Below are positions 1 through 8,676 of a DNA stretch of 64,000 nucleotides, piece after piece (position 1 is the stretch's first letter; every line of letters starts with the position of its first letter). Under the pieces are notes generated by a model that saw only the letters and a list, made by a program, of their open reading frames with translations, made no database searches and was not told where the DNA came from. The stretch is from contig NZ_JAVXZY010000011.1 in the NCBI RefSeq assembly GCF_032337115.1, positions 124,001 to 188,000 of the forward strand. The letters run 5' to 3'. The DNA is from Roseateles_C aquae (GTDB lineage Bacteria > Pseudomonadota > Gammaproteobacteria > Burkholderiales > Burkholderiaceae_C). The translations under genes and the position numbers were made by a program.

Positions 1-1504
1 GGCGGGCCAGCTCCAGCGTGAGCTGGCGCTGGTGTTCGGCTTCGGTGCGAGCGCGCTCGGTGCGCTGCATGGCCTGCATGGCGATCGCTCGCTTGTCGGC
101 CTTCTCGCTGTGCACACGAGCCCAGGCCTGGCCGGACTCGCGCAACATCCGGCAGGCCTCGGCATGCTCGCCACGCGCCGCCAGCGCCTGCGCCAAGGCC
201 TCCAGCAGCTCGGCCGGCGCGCGAAAACCGGGCAGGCCTTGGGTCAGCGCCAGTGCGGTGCGCAGGTAGTGCAGCGCCGCCTGATCGGCGGCAATGCCGG
301 GCGGCGGCGGTAGCTCGGCCTGCTGATGCAGCTCGGCCAGCACCCGCATGACCTCGACCTGGCGCAGCTGATGCTGGCTCTGCTCGGCCAGGCGCAAGGC
401 CTGCAGCGCCTTGGCCTGCGCCTCCAGCGGCTGGCCGAGCCGGGCCAGCATGCGTGCCTGGCCGCTGCAGCCGTTGATCGCCAGATCGGGATGGCCGTTG
501 CGCTGCGCGCAGCGCTCCAGCGCCTCGAAGCGCTGCAGCGCCTGGGGCCAGTCCTTGCGGTCCTCATGCCAGGCCGAGATATAGCGCAGCAAGATCGCGT
601 AGGCGCGCGATTGCGGCAGGCCCTGCAAGGCCGCCTCGGCCTCCTGCAGCTGCTGGCCGGCCGCATCGAGCCGGCCCAGCATGCGCAGCGTCTCGCCGAA
701 TTGGCCCAACACCAGGGCCAGGCTGACCGGCCAGGCCGGCCGCCGCGCCAGCTCGACCGCGCGCTGCAGCCACTGCAGCGCCAGCTCCAGCTCTCCGAGG
801 CTGTGCATGGCCGCGGCGGCGTTGTGAGCCGCCGTGATCGCACGCTCGACCTGGCCGCTCTGCAAGCCCTCTTCAAAGGCCTGGATGCGGGCGCTGGCGG
901 CCAGCCCGTAGTCGCTGGCCTGGGCTGCCATGGTGCCTTGCAGTTCATGCGCCCAGGTCGCGATGCCGGGATCGTCGTACTCACGCGCCGCCAGCTCGGC
1001 ATAGAGCCGCCGCCCGGCCACCGGATCGCGGTAGCAATGAACAATGGCCGCGCGCAGTTCGATCACACTGACGCGCTGCGCATCGCCGCAGCGCCGGGCC
1101 GCCGCCAGCGCTGCGTCGAACTGCTCGGGCCGGGAGCGGTGCAGCGCCTCGGACAGCACCGCCTGCAGCAAGCTCGCATCGGCGAGCAGTTCGTCGTCGC
1201 CGCCACGCTCTGCCACGCTGAGCACCTCGTCGCACAGCAGCAGCGCCGCTTCGGGCTGGGCCTTCAGCAGGGTGATCTCGGCCTCGGCCAGCAGTACCCG
1301 CATCAATGCGGCCTGCTGTTCGGGATCGCCGGCTTCGAGCTGCGCACGCAAACGCTGGCCCAGCTCCAGCGAGCGCGTCGAATCGCGCTGACGCAGATGC
1401 CAGCACAGGCGCAGCAGCAGGGCCGTAGGCACGGCGCTCGTCCCGGCGGCCGCCAGTTCGACCTCCCAGGACTGCACAAGCTGGTTGCGGACGAGATAGT
1501 TCAT
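1..1504 (-). CDS. TPR-rich signalling protein, 3' end outside window
   Basis: An open frame runs leftwards from an ATG at 1504 to the window edge without a stop (501 codons). The visible part is nearly all helical repeat of TPR type: Leu/Ala/Glu-rich segments such as RAYAILLRYISAWHE and AALHYLRTALALTQG. The last readable residues (ERARTEAEHQRQLTLELAR) look like the coiled-coil linker that joins TPR arrays to a GGDEF, cyclase or kinase output domain. That domain would lie outside the window, so its type is unknown. There is no signal peptide or membrane segment, which suggests a cytoplasmic sensor. The gene at the other end of the window has the same architecture with a visible GGDEF. Family assignment is inference; coding status is well supported by the long open frame and codon use. 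Confidence 0.75.
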   Translation of the reverse strand, partial: MNYLVRNQLVQSWEVELAAAGTSAVPTALLLRLCWHLRQRDSTRSLELGQRLRAQLEAGDPEQQAALMRVLLAEAEITLLKAQPEAALLLCDEVLSVAERGGDDELLADASLLQAVLSEALHRSRPEQFDAALAAARRCGDAQRVSVIELRAAIVHCYRDPVAGRRLYAELAAREYDDPGIATWAHELQGTMAAQASDYGLAASARIQAFEEGLQSGQVERAITAAHNAAAAMHSLGELELALQWLQRAVELARRPAWPVSLALVLGQFGETLRMLGRLDAAGQQLQEAEAALQGLPQSRAYAILLRYISAWHEDRKDWPQALQRFEALERCAQRNGHPDLAINGCSGQARMLARLGQPLEAQAKALQALRLAEQSQHQLRQVEVMRVLAELHQQAELPPPPGIAADQAALHYLRTALALTQGLPGFRAPAELLEALAQALAARGEHAEACRMLRESGQAWARVHSEKADKRAIAMQAMQRTERARTEAEHQRQLTLELAR

Positions 1505-1631
1505 CGCTGTGCCCCAAGCATAGGGCTTGGCAGTGCCGTATGGCGGCGCCCCCCTATTTGCAGGGGCTGTTCAAAGCCCGGCAACAGGCACACAGTCGAC
1601 CTCACCACAACCCCCCTGACGGAGGCCGCAG

Positions 1632-2351
1632 ATGAAGGACTTTCCCTCTCGACGCCTTGGCCGTGCCCTGGCGGCACTGGCCCTTGCCGGCTGCGCGCCG
1701 GCGGCCTGGGCCAATCTGGTCAGCAATGGCTCTTTTGAACTGACGAGCGCGACGACAACCTCGTTCTTCAACAGTGTCACAGTCAACAACTGGAGCAACT
1801 CCGATATCGGCGAGGCGCTGGTGATGCCCAGCTGGTACACCAACGGCTATCTCTTCCCCGGCGTCGGCGTCGCCGGGCCGCTGCCGCAGACCAGCCCGGA
1901 TGGCGGCAACTTCGTCTTCTCCGATGGCAACTATCACAACTCGCCGATCCAGCAGACCATCACCGGCCTGAGCCCGGGCGGGGCCTACAAGCTGACCTTC
2001 TGGCAGGCGCTGGCGCAGGACACCGAGCCCAACGTCACGATTCCGGGCCCGGTGACCGGCTTTTGGCATGTGTCGCTGGGCAGCTTTGCGCTGAACAGCA
2101 GCTTCATGAGCGGCAACGGCGCCACGCTGACGATCTCGCCCTGGCAGCAGCAGACGATGATCTTCAAGGCCACCAGCAGCACCGAGGTGCTGAGCTTTCT
2201 GTCGGTCGGCACCGGCGATCCGCCGCTGGTGTTTCTGGACGGCATCAGCCTGGCGCCGATTCCCGAGCCGGAGACGCTGGCCTTGATGGGCATCGGCGGC
2301 CTGGCGCTGCTGCTGCGTCTGCGCCGCGAGCGGCGAGCTCTGCAGCGCTGA
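1632..2351 (+). CDS. PEP-CTERM sorting domain protein
   Basis: A 239-residue exported protein. It has an N-terminal signal peptide (about residues 1-27, ending AAWA), an extracellular beta-rich body beginning NLVSNGSFEL, typical of DUF642/carbohydrate-binding-like folds, and a C-terminal PEP-CTERM signal: IPEPETLALMGIGGLALLL followed by Arg-rich RLRRERR. Known biology: PEP-CTERM proteins are cleaved and anchored by exosortase and are often tied to exopolysaccharide or biofilm. A GGAGG ribosome-binding site at 1621-1625 sits just before the ATG. The next gene begins 8 bp after its stop. No exosortase gene lies in this window. The exact ligand cannot be told. Confidence 0.9.
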   Translation: MKDFPSRRLGRALAALALAGCAPAAWANLVSNGSFELTSATTTSFFNSVTVNNWSNSDIGEALVMPSWYTNGYLFPGVGVAGPLPQTSPDGGNFVFSDGNYHNSPIQQTITGLSPGGAYKLTFWQALAQDTEPNVTIPGPVTGFWHVSLGSFALNSSFMSGNGATLTISPWQQQTMIFKATSSTEVLSFLSVGTGDPPLVFLDGISLAPIPEPETLALMGIGGLALLLRLRRERRALQR

Positions 2352-2358
2352 GCAGGCG

Positions 2359-3234
2359 GTGGAGTTCTGGCTGCAGCTGCAGCAGCGCCTGCCGCCGCTG
2401 GCCTTTGATGCCATCAAGTTCGGCAATGGCCTGCTGCTCTTGCTGCTGATCCTGGCGCCGCTGGAGCGCCTGTTCGCACTGCGCCGCCGGCCACGGGTCT
2501 GGTGGCGCCGCCCCGACCTGGCCACTGATCTTGCCTACTATTTTCTGAGCAGCCTGCTGCCCTCGCGATTGCTGGCGCTGCCACTGGCGGCACTGGCCTG
2601 GGGGCTGGCCGCCGGGCTGCCCCCTGGCTGGGGTGACTGGTCACAAGCCCTGCCTGCGCCACCGCGATTCGTGCTGGCCTTTCTGGTCGCCGAATGCGGC
2701 TTCTACTGGGGCCACCGGGCGATGCACCGCTGGCCCTTGCTGTGGCGGCTGCACCTGATCCACCACAGCCCGGCCGAGCTCGACTGGCTGGCCAATACCC
2801 GCGCCCATCCGCTCGATCTGGTCTTTACCCGGCTGTGCGGCTATGTGCCGCTGTACCTGCTCGGCCTGGCCCAGGGCGGGCCGGGGCAGCTGGACACCGT
2901 GCCGCTGCTGATCAGCCTGGCTGGCAGCGTCTGGGGCTACCTGATCCACGCCAATCTGCGCTGGCGTTGGCGGCCGCTGCAGCGGCTGATCGCGACGCCG
3001 GCCTTCCACCACTGGCATCACGAGCGGCTCGCGCCGGGCCAGGCGGCTTGCAACTACGCCGCGCTGCTGCCGCTGTTTGATCTGCTGTTTGGCAGCTACC
3101 GCGTGCCGGCGGCCTGGCCGACGCGCTATGGCATCGATGAGATCGTCGCCCCGGACCTCGCCGGGCAGCTGGTGCAGCCCTTTGCCGGGCCGCCGCGGCT
3201 CAGCGAGACGCCGTCTGGCTTGCGGCCGGATTGA
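2359..3234 (+). CDS. Sterol desaturase / fatty acid hydroxylase family membrane protein
   Basis: A 291-residue integral membrane protein of the fatty acid hydroxylase superfamily. The di-iron histidine clusters are visible: HRAMH and HLIHH near residues 120-140 and HHWHH near 218. Several hydrophobic helices flank them. Known members hydroxylate or desaturate lipids or sterols; the substrate here is unknown. Translation starts at a GTG 8 bp after the PEP-CTERM gene, preceded by AGCAGGCGG. Its last 35 bp overlap, tail to tail, the hydrolase gene on the other strand. A second member of the family, clearly different in sequence, lies at 8627-9502. Confidence 0.9.
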   Translation: MEFWLQLQQRLPPLAFDAIKFGNGLLLLLLILAPLERLFALRRRPRVWWRRPDLATDLAYYFLSSLLPSRLLALPLAALAWGLAAGLPPGWGDWSQALPAPPRFVLAFLVAECGFYWGHRAMHRWPLLWRLHLIHHSPAELDWLANTRAHPLDLVFTRLCGYVPLYLLGLAQGGPGQLDTVPLLISLAGSVWGYLIHANLRWRWRPLQRLIATPAFHHWHHERLAPGQAACNYAALLPLFDLLFGSYRVPAAWPTRYGIDEIVAPDLAGQLVQPFAGPPRLSETPSGLRPD

Positions 3235-4210
3235 GGCCGCGCGCGAACTCGACGATCTGCGCGGCCATCGGCGCCGTCGCCGCCGGCGCTTCGATATCGC
3301 CGGCCAGCACATGCTGGTTGAGCGATTCGCTGAAGTCGATCTCGCTCAGCCGTTTGTTGGCGCTGCCCAGGCGCGCATAGGCGGCGCGGGCGGCCTCGAC
3401 ATCGATGATGGTGTCACGCGGCGACAGCATCATCAGCGTCGGCGCCTTGATGCTTTCCAGCGCGCTGTCGTTGACCTGCTTGACCAGGGCCATCATCGGG
3501 AACAGCGCCTCGGTCGGGTAGCGGTGGGTCCAGAAACGCGCTTTCAGCGCATTGCGCGGCGCCTCGTTCTGTTCGGCGCCTTGCAGCAGCCGGGCCAGTT
3601 GCCGGCCCCAGGGCCAGTTGATGATCTGGGCCCAGCGGTTCTTCGGCCCGAAGTTCGGCGACACCAGCACCCAGCCGGCCACGCCCGCGCCTTCCTCGCG
3701 CTGGGCCAGCCAGGCCGACAGCGTGGCGCCGGTCGAATTGCCGATCACCAGCACACGCTCGCCCAGCTGATGGCCGATGCGCAAGGCCTCCTGGGCATCA
3801 GCCTTCCAGTGCGCCAGCGTGGCCTGGCCCATGGCCTCGCCGGGCTGGCCATGACCGCTCAGCCGGGTGTAGAAAACGTGGCCACCGAGCGCCTCGGCGA
3901 CCTTTTCCGGCAGCGGCGCAATCTCGTGCCGGGTGGCCGTGAAGCCATGCAGATAGACCACCGCCCAGGGCGCCTTCTGCTGGCCCTGCGGCCCCCAGAC
4001 GATGTGCTTCTCGGTGCCCGGCGTCACATTGCCCAGCCGTGCTTCGGCGGCCGCCAGATAGGCGTCCAAGCCGCTCAGCTGGGCAGGCAGCGGCGCCGGC
4101 TTGGGCAAGGGCTCCCAGGCCAGCTCGGCATTGCGCGGGCCGATCAGGAACACCAGGCTCAGCCCCAGCAGGGCAAACGCCGCGCCACGACCGAGCCGCC
4201 TCAGGTTCAC
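3200..4210 (-). CDS. Alpha/beta hydrolase, membrane-anchored or exported
   Basis: A 336-residue serine hydrolase. The N-terminus (LGRGAAFALLGLSLVFLI) is an uncleaved anchor or signal. An alpha/beta-hydrolase core follows with oxyanion HGF in VVYLHGF, nucleophile elbow GNSTG, an acidic residue in SPRDTIID and the catalytic His in LNQHVLAG. The GTG start at 4210 overlaps the stop of the upstream aminotransferase gene as GTGA, a 4-bp translational-coupling overlap; longer upstream reading would run inside that gene. Resemblance is to lysophospholipase/monoglyceride-lipase type hydrolases; the substrate is not predictable. The pairing with an amino acid aminotransferase may only reflect shared transcription. 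Confidence 0.88.
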   Translation of the reverse strand: MNLRRLGRGAAFALLGLSLVFLIGPRNAELAWEPLPKPAPLPAQLSGLDAYLAAAEARLGNVTPGTEKHIVWGPQGQQKAPWAVVYLHGFTATRHEIAPLPEKVAEALGGHVFYTRLSGHGQPGEAMGQATLAHWKADAQEALRIGHQLGERVLVIGNSTGATLSAWLAQREEGAGVAGWVLVSPNFGPKNRWAQIINWPWGRQLARLLQGAEQNEAPRNALKARFWTHRYPTEALFPMMALVKQVNDSALESIKAPTLMMLSPRDTIIDVEAARAAYARLGSANKRLSEIDFSESLNQHVLAGDIEAPAATAPMAAQIVEFARGLNPAASQTASR

Positions 4211-5400
4211 GCCAGCACCGCGGCCATCGCGTTGGCGGTGGCTTCGACGTTCTTGGTGTTCAAGCCGGCCACGCACATGCGGCCCGAGCGCACCAGGTAG
4301 ACGGCGAACTCGTCCTTCAGGCGATCGACCTGGGCCGGCGTCAGGCCGGTGTAGCTGAACATGCCACGCTGGGTCAGGAAGTAGTCGAAGTTGCGGCCCG
4401 GCAGCTTGGCCGACAGCACCTCGTACAGCGCATTGCGCATCGCGTGGATGCGTTCGCGCATCTCGGTCACTTCACCTTCCCACAGGCTGCGCAGCTCGGG
4501 CGTGGAGAGCACACGGGCAACGATCTGGCCGCCATGCATCGGCGGGTTGGAGTAGTTGCGGCGGATCATGAACTTCAGCTGGCCCAGCACGTTGACGGCT
4601 TGGGCCGCGTCGGGGCAGACCACGCTCAGCGCGCCGCAACGCTCGCCATACAAGCTCATGCTCTTGGAGAAGCTGTTGGCCACGAAGAAAGGCAGGCCGG
4701 CGTCGGCCATGGCGCGGATTGCGAAGGCGTCTTCGTCGATGCCATCGCCGTAGCCCTGGTAGGCCAGGTCCAGGAAAGGCAGCAGCTCGCGTTCCTTCAG
4801 CACCGGGATCAGTTCATCCCACTGCATCGGCGTCAGGTCGACACCGGTCGGGTTGTGGCAGCAGGCGTGCAGCAGCACCACGCTCTTGGCCGGCATCGCG
4901 CGCATCGCGGCCAGCAGTTCGGCAAAGCGCAGGCCGCCGGTGGCTGGGTCGTAGTAGGGATAGGTCTTGCACGACACGCCCGAGCCTTCGAAGACGGCGC
5001 GGTGGTTGTCCCAAGTCGGGTCGGACAGATAGATGCTGCTGTCCGGGAAATAGCGCTTGATGAAATCAGCGCCGACCTTCAGGCCGCCGCTGGAACCGAC
5101 GCCCTGGATGGTGACGATGCGGCCGTCCTTGATCGCCGGGTGGTCGGCACCGAACAGCAGCTCCTGCACCGCGGCGCGGAAGTTGGCCGCGCCTTCCATC
5201 GGCAGATAGGGCCGGGCGCCAGCATTGGCCACCACTTCCAGCTCGGCCTTGCGCACCGAGTCCAGCATCGGGATGCGGCCGTCGTCGTCGAAATAGATGC
5301 CGATCGACAGATTGATCTTGCCTGGACGGGGATCCTTCTGGAAGGCTTCGTTGAGGCTGAGGATGGGGTCGCCAGCATAGGCGTCGACGTGTGCAAACAT
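4207..5400 (-). CDS. Aromatic/aspartate amino acid aminotransferase
   Basis: A 397-residue class I aminotransferase of the AspC/TyrB type, the family's normal length. It transfers amino groups between aspartate or aromatic amino acids and 2-oxoglutarate, using PLP. Visible landmarks are the N-terminus FAHVDAYAGDPIL, the substrate loop NLSIGIYFDDDG, and the PLP lysine K246 in NSFSKSMSLYGERCG. The start at 5400 (MFAHV) is chosen because the family begins there; in-frame upstream codons extend into the intergenic region. It is the first gene of a two-gene unit with the hydrolase. AspC versus TyrB specificity cannot be settled from sequence alone. Confidence 0.95.
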   Translation of the reverse strand: MFAHVDAYAGDPILSLNEAFQKDPRPGKINLSIGIYFDDDGRIPMLDSVRKAELEVVANAGARPYLPMEGAANFRAAVQELLFGADHPAIKDGRIVTIQGVGSSGGLKVGADFIKRYFPDSSIYLSDPTWDNHRAVFEGSGVSCKTYPYYDPATGGLRFAELLAAMRAMPAKSVVLLHACCHNPTGVDLTPMQWDELIPVLKERELLPFLDLAYQGYGDGIDEDAFAIRAMADAGLPFFVANSFSKSMSLYGERCGALSVVCPDAAQAVNVLGQLKFMIRRNYSNPPMHGGQIVARVLSTPELRSLWEGEVTEMRERIHAMRNALYEVLSAKLPGRNFDYFLTQRGMFSYTGLTPAQVDRLKDEFAVYLVRSGRMCVAGLNTKNVEATANAMAAVLA

Positions 5401-5559
5401 GACGGGGCTCCGAGCAAAGACAGCTGGCATTATCGGTGTTTCGGCCCTGCGGCCATTCGGCATATGCGCCAGCGCGGCAGCCTCTGCGCCGACCATGCCA
5501 ATTGGCCTGCCGAGGAGATCGGTGCACACTCGGCCACCCCAACTGCTCTAGGAGTTCCG

Positions 5560-6012
5560 ATGGTCTTGCGCGCACGGCGCTACTGGCTTGCCGGTGGCAT
5601 GGCATTCCTGTCGGCTGCGGCGATGGCCGGCAGCGAAACGGCTGACATCGAGCAACTGCGACGCCAGTCCGCGGCCTGGGACGAGGCCATCGTCCGCAAG
5701 GACCGGGCCGCGATCGAAGCCAATATGGCCGCCGACTTCCGTCAGATCGACGCTGACGCCGATCTCGAAACCAAGGCCAGCTTTGTCGACGGCCTGATGT
5801 CGCCCAAGCTCGTCATCGCCCCCTACCAGGTCGAGGATTTTGAGATTCGCCTCTATGGCGACACCGCACTGCTCAGCGGTCGAACACGGATGCAGGGGTC
5901 TTACGACGGCAAGCCCTTCAGCACGCACTATCGCTACATCGACGTTTATGTCCGTCGCGAGGGGCGCTGGCAAATCGTCAGCGTGCAGCTGACCCGCGTC
6001 AGTCAACGCTGA
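5560..6012 (+). CDS. Exported nuclear transport factor 2-like (DUF4440-type) protein
   Basis: A 150-residue protein with a short signal-like N-terminus (RRYWLAGGMAFLSAAAMAG) and a single SnoaL/DUF4440 cone fold: the repeated helix WDEAIVRKDRAAIEANMAADF, the central strand LYGDTALLSGRTRM and the closing strand GRWQIVSVQLT. Such domains bind small ligands or act as isomerase-like scaffolds; many secreted ones have no known role. AGGAG at 5550-5554 lies five bases before the ATG, which fixes the start. It is divergent from the aminotransferase and 39 bp upstream of cutA. Confidence 0.85.
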   Translation: MVLRARRYWLAGGMAFLSAAAMAGSETADIEQLRRQSAAWDEAIVRKDRAAIEANMAADFRQIDADADLETKASFVDGLMSPKLVIAPYQVEDFEIRLYGDTALLSGRTRMQGSYDGKPFSTHYRYIDVYVRREGRWQIVSVQLTRVSQR

Positions 6013-6051
6013 AGCCCGCCATTTCCTCAAACCCGCACAAAGCTGCTGACG

Positions 6052-6378
6052 ATGCATCCAAGCGACCACCCCCTGCTCGTGATCACCAGCATCACCGGCC
6101 TGGACGCCGCCCGGGCACTGGCCCGTGCGATGGTCGAGCAAGGCCTGGCCGCCTGCGCTCAGCTGCAGGCGATCGAGAGCGTCTATGTCTGGCAAGGCAA
6201 GCTCTGCCAGGGCGAGGAGCAGCGCATCCTGTTCAAGACCCGCGTCGGCCAGCAGGCGGCGCTGGAGGCTGCGATACGGGCGCTGCACAGCGACGAGCTG
6301 CCGGCGCTCTATGTACTGAAGCCGGACGCCATGCTGCCTGAGTTTGCGGACTGGATTGCCAGACAAACCGGCGGTTGA
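6052..6378 (+). CDS. cutA: Divalent-cation tolerance protein CutA
   Basis: A 108-residue protein of the trimeric, PII-like CutA1 family at the usual length. Recognisable blocks are the N-terminal strand VITSITGLDAARALARAMV, the AACAQ segment with the conserved Cys, SVYVWQGKL and the C-terminal YVLKPDAMLPEFADWI. CutA was named for copper tolerance in E. coli, but its molecular function remains unclear. It follows the DUF4440-type gene in the same direction. The downstream gene converges on it from the other strand. Confidence 0.95.
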   Translation: MHPSDHPLLVITSITGLDAARALARAMVEQGLAACAQLQAIESVYVWQGKLCQGEEQRILFKTRVGQQAALEAAIRALHSDELPALYVLKPDAMLPEFADWIARQTGG

Positions 6379-6397
6379 GCCGCCACAGAGCCGTCGA

Positions 6398-7522
6398 TCA
6401 CAGCAACCACTGCCCCCAGCGCCCGTGCGGATGAGACCAGGCCAGCGCCTCGCTGCGCAGCTGCGCGTCGGCATCGCGCCATTGCAGCGTCCACAGCGTG
6501 CCGGTCGACGTACCGCTGAGCTCGCAGGGCGGCGGCTCCTGCACCTCGGGCGGGCGGCTGCCGGCCGCCTCGGCGCTGAGCCAGGCCAGGCCACGCTCGC
6601 GCACCAGGCGCGCCACGCGAGTCTGGTGGGCTGCGCGCTCCTCAGGCTGGAAGTAGTACAGCACCCAGGAGTTGAACAGCAGAGGCTGCACGCCGGGTTC
6701 CAGCGTGTCCAGCCAGGCCTCCAGCCGGTCCAGGCCCTGTTGCGAGCGCTCCACCGTCCAGCCGCCGTCGCGCACCAGCGCCGCGGCCTGCTTGAGCCGC
6801 TCGGCGCGGGCCAGGTCGTGCGGCCAGAGGCAGGCCAGCAGCCAGCGCAGCGCGTCTTCATCGCCAAGATCCACCGGGCTCAGGTCAACACCGCAGCGCT
6901 CGACCAGCTGACACTGCGCCTGCTCCGGCAGCCAGCCCTGCCAGCGGCAGGCGATGGTCGGCACACCCTCGGCCGCGGCGGCGCCGCGCATGGCGATGCC
7001 GTCGTCGCGCTGGTACTCATAGCGGTAGCGATCCACACCCAGATTCAGCCCGCCGCTGGCGCCGAAATCGAACAGCGACAGCCGCGATCGGCCGGTGCGC
7101 TCGGCCACCGCCTGCAGCGCCGGCCAGAGGATGGCGCTGCGGCCGGCCTCGTTGGTCTGCGTCGCGCGGGTCTGCAGATGCTCGATCAAACGGGCTTCGT
7201 GCAGGCGGGCAAAGTCCAGCAGCAGCGCCGGCAGCTCGGCATCGGGCAGGCGCGTTCCGCGAACGCTGGGGTAGTAAGACGCGAAGGCATGGCTGCTGCC
7301 GGCCAGCACCCGCTCATGCAGCGCGGCCAGCAGCAGATTGGGCTTGGCCTGACGCACCGGCGCATGGCGCATCAGCGCCAGCAGCGAGGGTTCGGCGGCA
7401 ATGGCGCAGCAGATCGCCACATAGAGCGGATCGTCGATGCACTCATGGGTGGCGAAGTGCAGATAGGCCTGGCGCTGGGTGTCGATCAGCGCTGTGATGT
7501 CGGGGCTGTGCAGGTGTTCCAT
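6398..7522 (-). CDS. DUF2332 family protein
   Basis: A 374-residue cytoplasmic protein. The segment RLSLFDFGASGGLNLGVDRY is the hallmark of the DUF2332 family, which resembles a Rossmann-type methyltransferase glycine loop (FGASGGLN). A conserved C-terminal part reads VLYYFQPEERAAH. No catalytic function is established for the family. It is divergent from the Crp/Fnr gene starting at 7562, with only 39 bp between, so the regulator may control it. The ATG at 7522 gives the full-length family N-terminus. Confidence 0.85.
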   Translation of the reverse strand: MEHLHSPDITALIDTQRQAYLHFATHECIDDPLYVAICCAIAAEPSLLALMRHAPVRQAKPNLLLAALHERVLAGSSHAFASYYPSVRGTRLPDAELPALLLDFARLHEARLIEHLQTRATQTNEAGRSAILWPALQAVAERTGRSRLSLFDFGASGGLNLGVDRYRYEYQRDDGIAMRGAAAAEGVPTIACRWQGWLPEQAQCQLVERCGVDLSPVDLGDEDALRWLLACLWPHDLARAERLKQAAALVRDGGWTVERSQQGLDRLEAWLDTLEPGVQPLLFNSWVLYYFQPEERAAHQTRVARLVRERGLAWLSAEAAGSRPPEVQEPPPCELSGTSTGTLWTLQWRDADAQLRSEALAWSHPHGRWGQWLL

Positions 7523-7555
7523 GCTGTCAGCTTAGGCAGGTAGGCGCTCTGCAAA

Positions 7556-7571
7556 TGTCGGATGCCCGACA
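7556..7571. promoter_or_regulatory. Perfect 6-bp inverted repeat between divergent genes
   Basis: TGTCGGATGCCCGACA has perfect arms TGTCGG/CCGACA around a 4-bp centre. It lies in the short space between the DUF2332 gene and the Crp/Fnr gene and overlaps the upstream candidate start (7562) of the regulator. An operator for autoregulation is plausible. If so, the regulator's true start may be the ATG at 7580. Confidence 0.4.
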
Positions 7572-8302
7572 ATTGTGCGATGGCCCGCACTGATCTGCTG
7601 ATTGCCCTGCAGCGCTGCCTGCATCCGCTGGCGCGCGATACGGCCGAGCGTGAGTGCCTGCTTGGCGGCCTGCCGGCGCTCTGGCCGCGGCTGGCGCCTC
7701 AGCTGCGCCTGCAGGTGCTGAGGCCTGGCGCCCTGCTGCTGGCGCAGGGGGTGCCGCCGCAGGCCTTCTACGCGGTGGCCAGCGGCGAGATTGAGGCGCG
7801 CTTTACCGCGGCCGATGGCACCGTCTCGGTGATCGAGCGGCTGCGCCCGCCCTCGCTGTTCGGCCTGGCCGCCTTTGCCGCCGGTCAGCCTTCCAGCTAT
7901 GAGGCGCTGGCGGCCACGCCGGCCGAGGTACTGGCAATCGGTCAGCCGGCCTATGCACTGATGATGGACGAGCTGGCCGGCTTTGCGCGCTGCCTGCTGC
8001 GCGAGTTCGCCGGCCGCTTTGACGGCACGCTGCGCCTGCTGGCCGCCTCGCGCCATGCCAGCGCCGCCGAACGGCTGCATCTGGCCTTGCAGCAGCTCGC
8101 CGCGCAGCGCGGCAGCCCGGACGAAGCGCCCGGCTGGCGTCGCCTGCCCTGTACCCAGGCCGAGTTGGCGGTGCTGGCCCATGTGTCGCGCCAGACGGTC
8201 AATGAATGGCTGCAGCAGCAAGCCCGCGACGGCCGGCTGCGACTGGGCTATCGTTGGCTCTCGATCAATGAGCCCCTGTGGAGCGAACCATGGACCGTGT
8301 GA
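7562..8302 (+). CDS. Crp/Fnr family transcriptional regulator
   Basis: A 246-residue regulator with an N-terminal cyclic-nucleotide-binding-like beta roll (about 45-145: LRPGALLLAQGVPPQAFYAV, GLAAFAAGQPSSYEA) and a C-terminal Crp-type winged helix (CTQAELAVLAHVSRQTVNEWL). There is no N-terminal Cys cluster, so an Fe-S oxygen sensor is unlikely. Two starts are possible, ATG 7562 and ATG 7580; neither has a good ribosome-binding site. It is divergent from the DUF2332 gene, and its end overlaps the VOC gene start by 13 bp, so those two are co-transcribed. The effector is unknown. Confidence 0.88.
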   Translation: MPDNCAMARTDLLIALQRCLHPLARDTAERECLLGGLPALWPRLAPQLRLQVLRPGALLLAQGVPPQAFYAVASGEIEARFTAADGTVSVIERLRPPSLFGLAAFAAGQPSSYEALAATPAEVLAIGQPAYALMMDELAGFARCLLREFAGRFDGTLRLLAASRHASAAERLHLALQQLAAQRGSPDEAPGWRRLPCTQAELAVLAHVSRQTVNEWLQQQARDGRLRLGYRWLSINEPLWSEPWTV

Positions 8303-8676
8303 CTGGCATTGGCGGCATCTTCTTCAAGGCCCGCGACCCGGCGGCGCTGCGCGAGTGGTACCGGGTGCATCTGGGCGTGCCCGTTGAAGCCTGGGGCGGC
8401 GCCGCCTTCCAGTGGCAGACGGAAGCAAGGCCCGAGCCCAAGGGCTGCACGATCTGGAGCGTCGGTGGCGCCGACGCTGATGGCGAGGGCTTCGGCCCGA
8501 ACCAGGCGCCCTTCATGATCAACTACCGCGTCGCCGACCTGGCCGCCCTGCTCGCCGCGCTGCGCGCCGAGGGCTGCCAGGTGCTGGACAAGACCGACGA
8601 CTCCGAATACGGCAAGTTCGGTTGGGTCATCGACCCGGAAGGCAACAAGGTCGAGCTGTGGCAGCCGCCGGACTGA
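8290..8676 (+). CDS. VOC family (glyoxalase/bleomycin-resistance fold) protein
   Basis: A 128-residue single VOC domain: the start GIGGIFFKARDPAALREWY, a central MINYRVADLAALLAAL and the closing VIDPEGNKVELWQPP. VOC proteins use two beta-alpha-beta-beta-beta units to bind a metal and a small ligand; the substrate is unknown. The ATG at 8290 has GGAG six bases upstream and lies inside the end of the Crp/Fnr gene. The 3' end overlaps the convergent desaturase gene by 50 bp. Confidence 0.9.
   Translation: MDRVTGIGGIFFKARDPAALREWYRVHLGVPVEAWGGAAFQWQTEARPEPKGCTIWSVGGADADGEGFGPNQAPFMINYRVADLAALLAALRAEGCQVLDKTDDSEYGKFGWVIDPEGNKVELWQPPD

Noticed and set aside
326..1738. Long plus-strand open frame of 470 codons opposite the TPR gene
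   Set aside because: It is rich in Gln/Arg/Leu with no domain features and mirrors the minus-strand gene, whose codon use and repeats are convincing. It is a high-GC antisense artefact.
3077..4300. Plus-strand open frame of 407 codons opposite the alpha/beta hydrolase
   Set aside because: The opposite strand carries a complete catalytic triad and fold; this frame has only Arg/Gln/His-rich low-information sequence.
4039..5559. Plus-strand frame leading into the DUF4440-type gene
   Set aside because: The real gene begins at 5560 with its own ribosome-binding site and signal sequence; the upstream part is antisense to the aminotransferase.
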